Origin: Owenia fusiformis
Taxonomy: Eukaryota > Annelida > Polychaeta > Sabellida > Oweniidae
Reading direction: 5' to 3'
Assembly: GCA_903813345.2 (NCBI GenBank)
Contig: CAIIXF020000006.1
Location: forward strand, 8,604,989-8,668,988
DNA length: 64,000 bases
The notes below the pieces were generated by a model. The model saw only the letters and a program-made list of their open reading frames with translations. It did no database searches and was not told where the DNA came from. The position numbers and the translations under genes were made by a program. Positions 1 to 14,600 of this stretch are shown here, piece after piece; positions within the stretch are counted from its first letter, which is position 1; every line of letters begins with the position of its first letter.

Positions 1-1055
1 GATTATGCACATGCATACTAAGTGTAATAATATATCATGTATGAATAAGTACCAAAATAATATTTGATATTAATATTATACTATATTATTACTTGTATAC
101 TATTATTATATTATTCAAAATATTTTATTGCTAAATTTCATGAATATGACTTCTGATAATATGAAATCCTAGACAAATAGATTATCTGTTTAATAAGAAA
201 TTAGGCCCAAGATTTGATGAATCAATACATTTATAATAATACCATCTTCCAAGATGAATTAAATCTGACACTTGTTCCAAACACTCATAAACATACAATA
301 TTTTAAAAAATGATTATGAATATGTGGAATAAACATATATCTCTTCACTCGAACATCCAATATTAAATAATAGTCAAAATAAATTGACACTCAAAGCTCA
401 AAATGTTACAAAATTTCATCAATTTTATCAATTTCTTCTGAAAATTCTTCAAACTTCTGAACAGTATGTTACAGTTATAATATGTATATCTTTACACATT
501 CCCAGTCCAACACTTGATTCAAAACAAAATATATGCTTGGGTACGACTTGTCTTGGGTACCAGTTGACCAGTTACCTTTAAAATGACTTAAATGCAGCTC
601 TAACATAGAACCAGGGAGATTTGAAAAATCAGGCTGTTGCTGGATTAAGTTCGAGAGTTGTGAACAATCATGTCTATATAAAGACATATCCTTTGATTCA
701 TATGAGAGTAAACTGCGAAATTACAAAATTATTTCGCACTATGCTATTTTTGAGTAATCTTTTAAAAATATAGTAGTGTAGTAATTTTATCTCTAATATG
801 TATATTTGTGTTTAAAACACATTTTCCATGCTTTGAAGATAACAAGACACATTGTTGAATATATATGATCTAAAATATGTCAACTAATCACCATTCAACT
901 AAAAATATAAACAACTATTGCTGAAAGTGAAACATTGGTCATTTTCCCCATTTATGTGTCATTTTTTGATTTTAGTGTGCTAATAAATATGCTAAACTTT
1001 TGAAAAGTTTAAGAATATTATCATGCAATAATAACATTTGTGTTGGTTTTCTCAT
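1..1055. other. AT-rich stretch, nothing recognised
   Basis: No exon of the missing VARS C-terminus or of any other gene is visible. It is presumably part of VARS intron 20. Confidence 0.5.
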
Positions 1056-2400
1056 TTAATGGTGGAGGGCAGATCTTAGACCTCTAATAAAAACATTCAT
1101 TGTCTTACATACATTTTCTTTAAGTTAAATCAGAGAAGACCGATTCAATAAAAAACATATATGAATCTATCATCAAAGAATTATAATTGTGGAAAATTAT
1201 ATGCTACTGCTAAATGCAGAATGCTAAAAATGCCAAATTAAATAATACATAGTATCGATAGAGAATAGCTACAATTTTGTTAAAGTTGATGATTTGAAAT
1301 TACTTTTTCATTTACATAAATGGGGCAGGGGAGACATGAAAGCTATAATATCAACATTGGTTGTCCAATATACATTTTCTATATCCTAAATGGAAGAAGA
1401 CATGTACAAGAACAAATTTGACTAAGAATGCACCAACTAGTCAGCATTAAACTCAAGATATAAGGACCTATATGGTATTGCTGAAAGCGAAAATGGTCAA
1501 AAAAGCCATGTTTTGTCCTTAAATGTCTCATTTCTAGGCACTAGTTTACCAATAAAGGTTCTGAAATATCTTAAAAACATTAAATAACACATAATATTGA
1601 TATAGAATAGCTACAACTTTATTAAAGTTTATAGTTTCAAGTTATTTTATATTTTCATATTTTTCTTATATTTTTCATGATAAATGGGGTAGGGGAGATC
1701 TGAAAGCTCTAATATGACCATTGGTGGTCCACTATACATTTTCTATACCTTAAATGGAAGAAGACATCTACAAAAACAGATTTTATTACAATTGCAACAA
1801 CCAGTAAGCATAAAACTCAATATATGAGGAACTATATGTTACTGCTGAAAGCTAAAATGATTTTAAAAAATGCCAAGTTTTGTCCTTAAATGTCTCATTT
1901 CTAGGCACTAGTATACCAATAAAGGTTCTGAAATATCTGAAAAACATTAAATAATACATAATATTGATATAGAATAGCTACAACATTGTTAAAGTTTATA
2001 AATTCAAGTTATTTTATATTTTCATATGTTTCAGTAATTTTTCATAATAAATGGGGTAGGGGAGATCTGAAAGCTCTAATATGACCATTGGTGGTCCAAT
2101 ATACATTTTTTGTATCTTAAATGGAAGAAGACATGTACAAGCACAGATTTAATCAAAATTGCAACAACCAGTCAACATTAAACTCAAGATATAAGGAACT
2201 ATATGTTACTGCTGAAAGCGAAAATGATCAAAAATGCCAAATTTTGTCCTTAATTATCTTATTTCTAGACACTAGTACACTAATGAAGGTCCTTAAACAT
2301 CTGAAAAACATTAAACAATACATAGTGTTAATATTAAATAGCTAGAGTTTTGTTTGAGTTGAAAATTTTGACTTTTTGTAGTTTCCATTTTTAGGAAACT
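1056..2400. repeat. Tandem repeat, period about 365 bp, three good copies plus one decayed
   Basis: Copies start near 1320, 1684 and 2049, each opening with AAATGGGGTAGGGGAGA and continuing through CATTGGTGGTCCA and AATGGAAGAAGACAT. A more divergent copy occupies about 1056-1319. Non-coding, inside the VARS transcription unit. Confidence 0.8.
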
Positions 2401-2482
2401 TTCTACTATACCCCCCATGCTATCTGACCTAAACGAGCCACCTGGTGGTGAAACTGGTAACTACCTACTCGCATCTGCGTAT
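2395..2482 (+). repeat. Dispersed repeat, inverted partner at 22.8 kb
   Basis: About 85 bp here (GAGCCACCTGGTGGTGAAAC core) match 22785-22872 in the opposite orientation. Confidence 0.75.
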
Positions 2483-2518
2483 CATACCTGAAATCTACAT
2501 ATAAGCTTTCCTTGTTTA

Positions 2519-2690
2519 TACCTGCATTGTGGAATTTGTTGTGACTGGTCCCTACCTATTTGCACCTAGCTCATTGATAAAGAGCCTAACGTACCTGCAT
2601 TGTGGATTTGGGCGTGACTGGTCACTACCTACTTGCACCTAGCTTATTAATAAAGAGCCTAACGTACCTGCATTGTGGAATTGGGTGTGA
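2519..2690. repeat. 73-bp tandem repeat that copies the VARS exon 20 splice donor
   Basis: The end of exon 20 and its donor (ATTCCACAATGCAG then gtacgtta on the minus strand) recur at 2592 and, less well, at 2519, spaced 73-74 bp. The extra donors lie in the intron. Reading into them meets a stop three codons after the true exon end. Confidence 0.75.
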
Positions 2691-5600
2691 AGTTATCTCC
2701 AAGGCCGTTCAGGGCAAACCGTGTTGCATTCCACATCTTGTTACAGAAATGTCTATATCCTTGTACACGTAAAACATCCAGATTGATATCTCGACCTAAA
2801 ACAGTTAAACATGGGTGTGTCCCTTAAAAATATTCACATCCATATTCCCTTATTTCAATTATCTTTATGATATAACATATCAAACATCTTAAAAAACAAC
2901 TGATTTGCTCTAGTAATCATCACAGACTCTTGAACTTTTGAGAAACGACATCAAGACATATACATGGCCCTATGTGGCCTCGATGGATCATGTTTTGAAG
3001 CCACGTACTTGTGTTTAGAGTGAACTATATTTCTTGCAGTCATATACTTCTTCTTTTACAATATATTTGAACTATATATTTGTGAAATAAATTGCCTTTC
3101 AAAATATTTCAGATGCTGATCATGTTCAATGAGCTTTTTAAGAAACAGGAACATGTAAATGAACGGATACTCCAGTATGTAATGCTATATAGATCTATGA
3201 ATAGAGGGCACCATTTTATAATTTCAACAAGCATTCTATTATAGTAATGATATGCAATATATAAATATTTATATTATACAGTAGATGTATATTGCACTTG
3301 GAGAGAATTTAAATTGTTGGAATACAATACATTGTATATGTTACTACAAATTGAACAGGAAACCTCATACACATTGTCAGAGGGGTCTGGTTCAATGCTC
3401 TTAATGTATGCAGTATTCATATTCATTTTAAGTTCCAATCAATATCTCATCTATTTCCATCAGGATATAGCCTGTATCCAAAACCTCCCATAACATAACC
3501 TTCATATATGTACCTTGTGATGTGTAAGCACAAAGGGCAAACCTAAGAGCATCAGTCCCACATTCAGGGATACCATTAGGATAGTCTTCTTTCTGAAAAC
3601 AAACAAACTTTTACAAAAATACTCCATTCCAGAATCTCTATAAAGTTGAGTATGTCAAATATAGCAAAAACAATGCATCTACAATTTCAGTTGACAGGAA
3701 GACTTAGTAACGTTATATTCATTTCTTTTAAATACTCAAAAAGTACTGAAAAAGATTTAAAAAATAAATTGAAATATTGCAAAACTAAATTAATTTGTTC
3801 TTCTTAGTACATTATTACATTGAAAAAACTTACAATAAACACGCTTTTGTGAGAGAAGCTTTTAATGAAACAATAACACATATTTTACCTGTCCTTGTTT
3901 TGCTCTTTCTATCTCCTTGGGGTCAAGGTTGCTCTGATATAGTTGTTTATGAAGGCCCTGAAAAAATATGTAGAACTTTATCATTTATGTTTACAGAACA
4001 AGACATGCATAAGTTTAACAACAATAATATCTGTGTTTTTAAGATTTTTTCTTTTTTCTAAACCATAACCAGCATGCCTAAAACCTAAAGCTAAGCTCAC
4101 ACCAACGGCACTTTGATTGCGCTTTAAAGCGGCATGCAAAGCCGCTTTGCTTTTTAGAGCCATCAAAGCGCCGTTGGTGTGAACTTAGCTTAATCAGATG
4201 TTGGCATTAGTCTGACCTACTTTCCTAAAAATCTAAAGTTGAATGGATAAGCTGTTTTCCTGGGATAATTTCAATTTCATTCAAAAATCCATAATCTTTT
4301 TTTATTTGAAAAAAAATCCTTAATACAGCAATATGTCACCACTTCTTGGTAGTGTCATAAAAATGTTAAGTTGTTCTTTTACCTCTAGTGGTATCCCAGT
4401 GATGACATCAAGAGGATCTATGACATTTCCAAGAGATTTGCTCATTTTCCTACCATGAGCATCACACACCATGGCATGCAAGTACACCTAGAAATACAAG
4501 AAATTAAGGTATGAGAAATGCATATACAAGAAAACCTCTGGAAATGGAACATCTTTGGTTCTACAGAAAACTGTAACATGTGTTGTTGAGGTGTTACACT
4601 TTCAGAAATATTCCACTTTGCAGTTATCTTTGTTCATGTCTCTGTGTAAACCCTTACCAGTGTGAGGATGATATGGGGTATTTTACCCATTTGAAATTTC
4701 AATCTGGTATACTGATAACTCACTAGCTCAGTGGTTCAGCATATGCCCGGATTAGCGAGGAGTAGTGGCTTCCAATTCCCACTGGTGTCATATAACACAC
4801 AATTTCATTTTTTGTTTGCATTAACTTGTTCAAAACACAAATTAGTGAAAAAACAATGGGCATAAATTCCATGGAATTGTTCAAAGATAGCCAAGAGTTC
4901 ATCATTTTCTTATCCTCATCATAACAACATAAAGTCTACATAGTTCAATTTACATTTTGGTACGTATTAAATAGGAAACTTGTTCTCGCACAGGATCCTC
5001 CACAAAGCTGTTAAGGAAACAACTCATTCTGGTAACTAGATGGAAACAATCGACTTAGGAGCATATAATAGCAAGTATTGGAAATACTGTATTACATCTC
5101 CAAGTTATATCAACATCTTATCAAAATAAAGGAGCCTTTGTTTCCCAGTTTTAATTAAATATAATGGATTGTACCCCTGTCATTCACACTAAACAAACAC
5201 ACATACTGAGGATAATATTATTCAATAATATTACTCAAACATGACCAATTGACCATATTGTAGAGTCTATATCAACCAATCAAACTGCAGCATAGCTGTT
5301 CTCGAATTCTCAATAGATGAATGACCATTCATTATGTAATCTTCATCCAAGAATCTGTATTGTCTTAAGATGCCACATCCAGGGCTCTGTCTGGTCAGTG
5401 GAGAATTTTGACAACAGAATGATAGCAAAATGTCTCTTTGGTAGGCCCCTATCTTATTCTTTGAAAAATGTTTTCTTCATTCTTTCTTAATGTTTGAGTT
5501 AGAATAATAATATGACATTAAAAGGTAAATTCCATACGTTTGGGACTGAATGTCAGTAAAAATGCACTCAATTTGTGCTTTGAATGACATTCTGTCCAAC

Positions 5601-8600
5601 TTGTGATGAATTTCTAATATTGAATGGCCTATCATTATTTATTCCCAAAATAATAATACATCAACTGGTAATTACTTCATTGCCTACATTCTGCTTGGTT
5701 CTATTTATGAAATAAATAAAAGCATTTAATCCTGACCCATTCATAAATTACAACTACTTTGTATATAGGAGAGATTTGCTGTTTATGCTGGAGAGATTTA
5801 GGAGAGATTTGCTGTTTATGCTCAGGGATGGTATTTTTTGTCAGTTTGAAATCTAAACAAAGAGAGAAGATACTCATCCTTCATTTCTCAAATCAATAAG
5901 TTAGCAATGTCAATGGCTATCAATATCTTCATTTCTTCAGTAAGTCTTGTTCCCGATACAAATTAATTATAAACAAGCAAAATATCATCCTCCTGAGCAG
6001 GTGTCCAGAATCCGTACCTCCTTCTTCCCCCCTGCTATAACCAATTTGGAAGCGCCCGATTAAACTGAATCACGTGATCTTATTATGCGCAATGACTTCC
6101 TCATGATTTCTGTCGCAGTGTTGCGACAGCCAATCAGATTGCGAGTTCTTAATCGGGGAAATGCTAACTGCTTATCGCAGAGGGTAAAAAGAAAGAATAT
6201 ATTCTGGATTTTGAAGCCCTGTGATCAGGTTGGCAAAATATAGAATTAAGTAAACTCAGTCTCACAACATTTCGGTTGAATAATTTACTTTGTCCTCTTC
6301 AAAATTAGATATTGATAAAATGATCTCAAGTACCAAAGAAAAATAAATAGAAAAATTTCATCAATATTCATGAACAGCAAAGCAAATACAATGTCCTATT
6401 GACATTGTAATTGGATTGTGGCTGCTACTGGTGATTCTTCCGTAATATTACATATGAAAGATGATACGATACATGGAAACAGCCCAGTTTGTTAGTTTAG
6501 TGCTTCAAAGCTTTTAAACATTTGTGTTTCCAATACATTACTGACATCAGATCATATTAGATATATTTGTTTATTTAGAAACATAAATATAAGAATTGAG
6601 AAGTTTGAAAATATGTTCTGAAACTTATTGGATGGCACACTTGTAAGAAAAATGAGGAAAAGGTAAATATTTTCAATAGATAAATACTTGAAGTGATATA
6701 TATGTTTGGACAAAGATACATGGCAAGCTTACTTATTTCATTTCGGCAAACATTTAATGTGATGTGGCCTCAATTGTTTTATTGACTTAACATCGCTATG
6801 GTAACAAGAGTGGTGAAATTTATGCCATCTGTGGTGAATCACATGGAAAGCCTGGTAAAGATACACAGATATTCCAAACAGGAGACAGCACTGTTTGTTT
6901 TACAAACTGTAACAATTAGCTCTTAACATCAGTAGAACTAATTTTGTATCTCACAAAAACTTGAAGAGAAGCTTGGAAATGCCAAACAAAACTTGTAATT
7001 AGATTTGGACTGATTGCCGAAGCTTGGAAAATGCAAACAAATTAAACAAAATGTATTAAACTATTGAGAAATAACTTGAAAAAAAAACTTCATAAAATGG
7101 AGGATGATATTCATTTATGTATTTATTACTAAAATAGTCAAAGATACATTGGGATATTGATAGAGAAATTGAACAGAAATTGGATTAAAGCTGATAATAC
7201 AATATAATTCGGATTAACACAAATATCTACAATGGCGTACAATTGGTCTGAGATCATGATCAGTGGTTTGGATAGAAGGACCTCATGTGTCATTTTCGTC
7301 TATTACATCTTAATCTCTGTCCTGATCATCCTCAGTAACGTCATGGTCGTGATTGCATTCATTAAGACTCCCAAGTTACGAACACTGACAAACACTTTCA
7401 TCCTGAACCTTGCCGCGTCTGACATTCTAGTTGGCGTTCATCTGATCTGCTGCGCATATTTAGAATACTGGGTTAGTTATAGCTATCATAGTGACCACTG
7501 GGATTGTTTATTCTGTGGCTTTACCGTTACTTTATCATTTGGCGTGTCACTATTCACATTAATGGCGATATCAGCGGAGAGATTTATCAAGATCATCTAC
7601 CCGATGCATTACTTCATGTATGTCACGAAAAACAGGATCATTGTCACCATGGTTTCCATCTGGGTATTTTTTCTTGCGGTTGGTTCAGCTATACTATATT
7701 GGAACAGATGGTACCATGGGATACGATGCATGATTCTTGATATCCAGCCTCGTGCAGGATTCTACGGTATGATACTACCTTTAGTTGTTTCACCTATAGG
7801 AATCATATTAATCCTATACGCCAAGATATTTCATGTAGCTCGCAAACAAAGGAAGGCTATAGAAAAGCAATCATATTTGAACCAAGGAGAACTTGAGAAT
7901 GTCAAAAAAGAAGGGAGTAAAACATTCATGATGTTTCTCCTGATTGGTTGGATTACTGTTGCCTGGACACCATTCATGTTGACAGCACTTGCACGGATCA
8001 TAACGGAAGACGTCACAGGGGACTTGATGGTATTTCAAAAGATCGGCTGGATCTTCACTATGGAGCACATATTCCATGGACTGGTTTACACTAACAGTTT
8101 TGTGAACCCTGTTATATATGGCTGGAAAAGCCTGGAGTGGAGGAACGCATTCAAAAGTGTACTGTGTATGTCTAGTCAGAATAAAGTAGATCCATGGTCA
8201 CAATCTGATTCAAAGTAAACACACAGAATAAACGCCTGGTATGTCAGAACCACAATTGACCTAATAATAATTCTATTGTATTACATGTATATAGTAATTA
8301 TACATTTTCAAATCAAACCATGTTAACTATTTGAAATAAAACAGTATTTAAATAAGAAAGATGGGTAATTGTATAAGAGCCATTTGTCAAAAATCTTCAT
8401 GTGATTTTCAAAAGAAAGAATGCTGCAGTTTTGGTATGATTACAAAGCTGACATAAATAGCTTTGTGTTACTTTTTCTTTTGACTGGTGTCAAAATTGTA
8501 GACAGTGGGTCATATGACCTTTTTTCTAAGAAAACGTATAAATATTGTACTACGTGCATTGATAAACTATAAAAAGAAAATCACCCCGACTAGCATCATT

Positions 8601-11600
8601 GCATCATAGGTAAGTCAAGAAGGTGTTGACAGAACATCCTATGTTGGTATTGGACACTAGATGTAACCGCAAAATTCCATTGGAATTGCAAATAGCTATA
8701 TATAATACTAAGGCTTGCTGTTTGTACACATTGTACAATTATTGTGCCCTATTTGATCTTGGAAATAAATATTTGGGTGTATGTTCTGGGTGTATATCAA
8801 AATTATACCAATATTAAAATCATCCAGCAACATTGACTATTTATCAATTAATTCATTATGTGCGCAGTTGATGACAAATGTCAAGTCAATACTTTCATGA
8901 TGTTAAGTCAATACTTTCACGATGTCAAGTCAATACTTTCACGCTTTTGTTTTATCCTGGTAATATAACCTTGGCAATTGTAACAAGGCATGAACACGAC
9001 GCAATGTCACCACCTAGTTGCTCACAATATTATGAGTTGAACCTAAGTCCATGAAACTTCTGAGAACTTGTAGAAGATTTTGCAAAAACTGGTCAATTTG
9101 AGGCAAGTAGAAAAAATACCTTTTTGACCTTTTCTACCTTGAGAAGGTCGTTGACGATCAAGTCTTGAATCTAAAAATCAGATTTGAATTTCTGAGAACT
9201 TGTAGATGATTTTGAAAAAAAATATTGGTCAATTTGGGCAAAGTTGAAAAAATACCTTTTGACCTTTTGACCTTGTCTCAAATCTCAAATCTTAATTTAG
9301 ATTTGAACTTCTGAGGACTTGTAGATGATTGTGAAAAAAGAATTTAGTCAATTTTGAGCAAGTTGAAAATAAACTGTTTGACCTTTTTTACCTTGAGATA
9401 GTCATTGAGTGTCTAAAGTCAGATTTGAACTTCTGAGAACTTGGAGATGATTTTTAAAAGATTTGAAGTCAGTCTACACAGTATTTGTTAAATTATTAGA
9501 AGTTGTAAGAATATGTTACAGGCACCAACCACTGGATGCCAACCACCAACTGCTGTCACAAAAAACATAACAATATGTCACCACTTTTGGTGATGACATA
9601 TTAGAACTATACTGAACTAAACAAGATGGAAACCGATGGGCTTTCACAACCATATAATAAAAAAGTTAACTCTTCTAATCCACTAATGTAAACTCAGTGA
9701 TTTATGTCACCAGAATTTTTTGACATTTTAACTGAAGTGTGTCGTTTAATGTCATTACTACATGCTGTCTCATGAAAAAGAAAACAAAATGTACTGCAAA
9801 AAAGAATGTTCATGGAGATATTGGTATCAACAATTACAATACACCCATTAAAACTGTCTAGTACAGATTTTCAATGGAGTTGCCAGAAACAAATATAAAG
9901 AAAGAAACCGTATAGTATTCCTTTTTATATTACAATGATATGAACTTGGTTACATGAAATTTTTGTCCAGTCAATCCATTTTTAATTCAATTAATATATG
10001 AACCATGGAACTTACTTCATCTATCTGCATGGAATTAAGGTAACCTTGTATCTAGATAAATGCACATAAAGAACCAGTATGAAATAAGATGACATGTATA
10101 CTGGACACACTCTGAAGATATTTGATTCCTTACCTCTTTGAAAGGCAGTTTGCCCATGAGCTTGTATCCCATCATGACCATACGGGCAACCCAGAAGAAC
10201 AAGATATCGTGTCCTGTTTCCAGGAGAGACCCAGGGTAGAACATTTCAAGGTCTTCAGTCTGAAGCAGAGATGCAAATGGTTACAAAACTTGAAAAATAT
10301 AACAATTTGTTACAGATGCCAAATGCTGATCAACTTCACAAAAATGGTGGCGATATATAGAGTCCCACAACTTATTGTGGTGACATAATAAAAGTTATGA
10401 GAATTTATCAGTTTATTGTTACCTCATTTGTTCAATGTCATACAATATCTTGCTGATCAACACTCAATGATGATGTGATCTCCCAGGCATTAAAAGCAAC
10501 TGGGGGCAGTACCCTGTTGAAAATGTATAAATGCAACATACATGCAACCTGGTTGCACCAATTGTCAGAACAATAAAACAATGATGCAAAATTGTTAAGT
10601 CATCGTATATTCATGTCCTACATGTAATATTGATGTAAACTTGATGATATTTTAACTACCTTATCTGGCCACCCAAATATCGAGAATGGAAAGATTCCAG
10701 ATGAGAACCATGTGTCAAGGACATCATCATCTAAAAATACACATACATACAAAATGTATATTATATATTGAGTTATAAAAATAAGAAAGCATAAGCTTTT
10801 TGAAGCTGTTTCTAAATCCCATTAACTTTTTCAGTAAATGCACATTTCCTCTATAGCGTTGCAGTATTATGCACTTATTAGCCCAACCCCCATGGAACTA
10901 GATCACATTCAATTGATTAAATATTATACAATACACTATCACAACATTATTACACAGTAACCTATAAACAATTGTGTTCAAGTCGCTTGTTAGTTTATTT
11001 ATTAATTTATAATTCACCAATTATTACACAATTACTGCACTTGTCCAATACTAAATATAGATTGAAAGATTCAATTGGAAGTTAGCTAATGGATTCTACA
11101 GACAGTCTTTAGTTTAAACTTCTGTTAATCATATCAGGGTTCTCACCAGGAAATTTTTAGACCCCAGATTTTTCGCGGCATCACTACTCCTCCCCATGTG
11201 AGATCAGAGATATCCAGTATTAGAATATTTTCAAAACACTACTTCACATTAACTTCCTATTTCAATCACAATATATGTTTCTAAAAGGTTTCCAACTTCC
11301 CACTCCTTCTTTGTATCCAGTTTTATGTATTTTCTCAAGATAGTTTTACCACAAATAATGTGACAAAAAATGTTAAATTAGACTCCAGAAAAGCTATTAG
11401 ACTCTGGAGCAAGAAGGCTAAAAAGCCAAGTGAGAACTCTGCATATTTGTATTGTACAAGATGATAATTATATAAGATTCCACGCCATTATCAAATCTAA
11501 ATTCTATCATTTCAATTTCTAATTTCATAAAAATAGCTATTCATTTCATGTAAGATAAGGTCATTGATGTGAGTGCCATCTATTGAACATTTACAAAGCT

Positions 11601-14600
11601 CTTTCAACAAATTGAACACCTTAATACCCTATCATAGAGAGATGTATGTACCTTGTCTGAGAGAGATCTTTTCTTTAGGTACATTGAACCTATCTGCTGC
11701 CTTTTGTGTTGCTTCTTCTATATTCCTTCCACTCACCCAGTAATGTCCATCACACTCCTAAATGGTAGAAAACATGTAATGTAAAACGTAATTTCTAAAT
11801 AATATTGCATATAGATGTACTGACAAATATAATGTGGATGCATTCAACATTAGGAGAAAAGGAGGTTTACACTTTATCTAATGGCTTTAGTGGAATACAT
11901 TAATATTCTGACATAGCCCCTTTATACACAATGTAAAATTCACAAAAAGTGAAAATATTCATCTCAATTATCTTTAATATAAAATGTATATTTTTGTATT
12001 GGCCATGTATGTGTTTACAGTGTGTGAGAAGTTTTAAAGGGTGCCTTTTATATAATGTTTACTCAATCAATTTTTGAATCAATACGTACATCTCCAGCAG
12101 ACACAGCAGGGTCATTGACTGTCACAAAGTATGCAGGTACACGGTGGCCCCACCACAGTTGACGGGATATACACCAGTCCCTACAATTGGTCAACCAGGC
12201 ATTCCACGTCTTAATGTGCATCTCTGGAATGACCTTCAAGTCTCCACGCTTCACTGCCTGAAAATAGAAAAACATGAATTTGCATAAATTGTATAAACAT
12301 TAGTGGACCAGACTTATTTTGGATGAGGTTCCAGGTTTTGATTCTTGAATGAGATTCAATATGATAAAACCACTAATATATTATATTATCTATGTAGAAA
12401 TTATTGCTTTAGTGAAAACTTACATGAAATACGTAGCCACAAGTGATATGTTCATTAATTTGAAATAATGCATTATGTTTTCGATCTGATATAGGTTTGC
12501 CATATTGTTTTGAAACCTAGTTGAAGTCTTGTTCTTGATGAGATTAGGAGAATTATTATACAAGCAAAACTACTATTGCCATCTATTTATCCACCTATAC
12601 AAGTATAGCAAATCCTCTATTATATCAGACACAACTTCGAAAGATGTCACTAAGGTCCATATCATATGAGTATGCTTACATCAAATAATAGGCATCATAA
12701 GTACTTACATCAACTGCTTCATTAGCCATCTCAGTACAGTTGACATACCACTGGGGTTTAAGCAATGGCTCTATAATGTCCTTGGAACGACTGAAACAAA
12801 CATGTTAAACATTTCTGAAATGGATCGAACAGTGAAAACACAAAAACTTTCTACATTCTTATCTGTGTGCAGAATTTACATTTTCATATAATTTTATCGA
12901 TAAGGCATAAAGATGACAAATATTTATCAACCGGCACGTTATACATTAAAGGATGATGACTGCTGAATATCAATGACAAAACACGGTAGCTCTAAGTATA
13001 TCGTAAAATTAACCTTACTTTAGAATATTCATCTAGGGTATATCCTTAGTCTATACAACATACCTGCACATGGGTACAACCATAGGATTGTCTTTAGTCT
13101 CCCTGTAGAGACCTTTCTCCTTGAGGGCCTGTAGAACAGCCTTCCTAGCATCAAATCTTCTCATACCCTACAAGTAAATAGATAGGACCATTAGGCCTTC
13201 CTGAAATACAAAACTATTTTTTCTTCTTTTCACAACCTTTATTTTACTAAACAGGACGTTTTGGATCCTGCCTGGATCCTTTTTCAACTGTTATAAAAAC
13301 TGGACTGAAGCGCTACAAAACAATTTAAAAAAAAAAAGTTTACGTCATATTTATTGACCAAAAATTCATTCCAATTTCCCGCCAATTTATAGTTCCCTTG
13401 ATCCATGTTCATATTAAAAAATATCCTGGATTATCTCAAATGTAAAACTGTTGTGCATATTATCCAACTAGCCATACAATTCTTCAATCCCATCTATCAT
13501 TTGAAGGAACTGGAAGGGATAGAGACAAGTTAAGATTATTGCATCAATTTCACAATGTTTTGCTCTCATCATTCCATGTTATATGTCATACCTTCTTTAT
13601 CTGGCAAAAAATGACAAAATGAAAAGGAGGATATTTCTGCATATCAAATCTTAATAACTTCTATATATTTGATCAGATGACAATTCTTTTTAAGAGTAAG
13701 AATTAGGATGGCCCCATTGTAAACCTTGTATACATTCTTTGTCACATCCCACTCCCTCTATAGCACTTAAGTTGTAAACAATATTTTATACAATTTATAA
13801 ACAAAATACTCCCGAAACTCACAGTGAACTGTCCACAATCGCCACATATCTTTCCATTGTCATCAATGATGGTGAGCTCAGTGAGATTGCGTCTCTTGCC
13901 TACTTCATAATCATTGTGGTCATGAGCAGGAGTGATCTTTACAGCACCTACAAGCAAAATGTCCCCAATGAATTCAAATAACGGTACATATTTGCAGCAC
14001 AAGTATTTTTAAGCAAAACCCTTACTTATCAAACAAAAAAACATACTTATGAGAGATACATTAGATGCATGATAAGGTTTTAATTTACATTTATTAACAT
14101 TTAAATTAAAAGGACTGTGAGGGAAAGACAGGACTGCTTTTTCTGAAGATTGCTTCCAACATTGAATACTCTCTAGTCTTTGGTGCCGCTTTAAATAGTG
14201 GTGAAGGTATGATTAATTGAATAATGAATCGGAACCAATAGAGTACAAGGTAGACCACCTACATTAATAAAATGCACTATTCCTTTCTCGATTCAGGACA
14301 TATGGACTATGCACTCATCCTTAGCCGTTATACAAATAAATATGATATACCTTTACTATTGACTATGACAAATTGTTGGAAAATATTTAAACTTTTAAAT
14401 GATATATAAGTCAATGTACCATATTGAACGTAACTATTTTATCCTGATTTAAAGTTGGGTATTGTTTTTTTTGCCCACCCTGTATAATAACTTAAAAAGC
14501 CTATTTGTCATTTTAACCACCTCTCTAGCTCACCTGTTCCAAAAGCGATATCCACAAACTCATCAGTGATGATCTGTAGCTTGCGACTGCAGAATGGATG

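Larger units (their letters stand above)
8219..10133. other. VARS intron 16, part downstream of the GPCR
   Basis: Holds a 24-bp direct repeat (three units, 8880-8945), a degenerate tandem array (9050-9460) and a short dispersed repeat (9515-9605). No gene seen. Confidence 0.5.

Noticed and set aside
1-2660. Search for the remaining VARS exons
   Set aside because: No minus-strand frame resembles the anticodon-binding domain; the exons must lie beyond the left edge.
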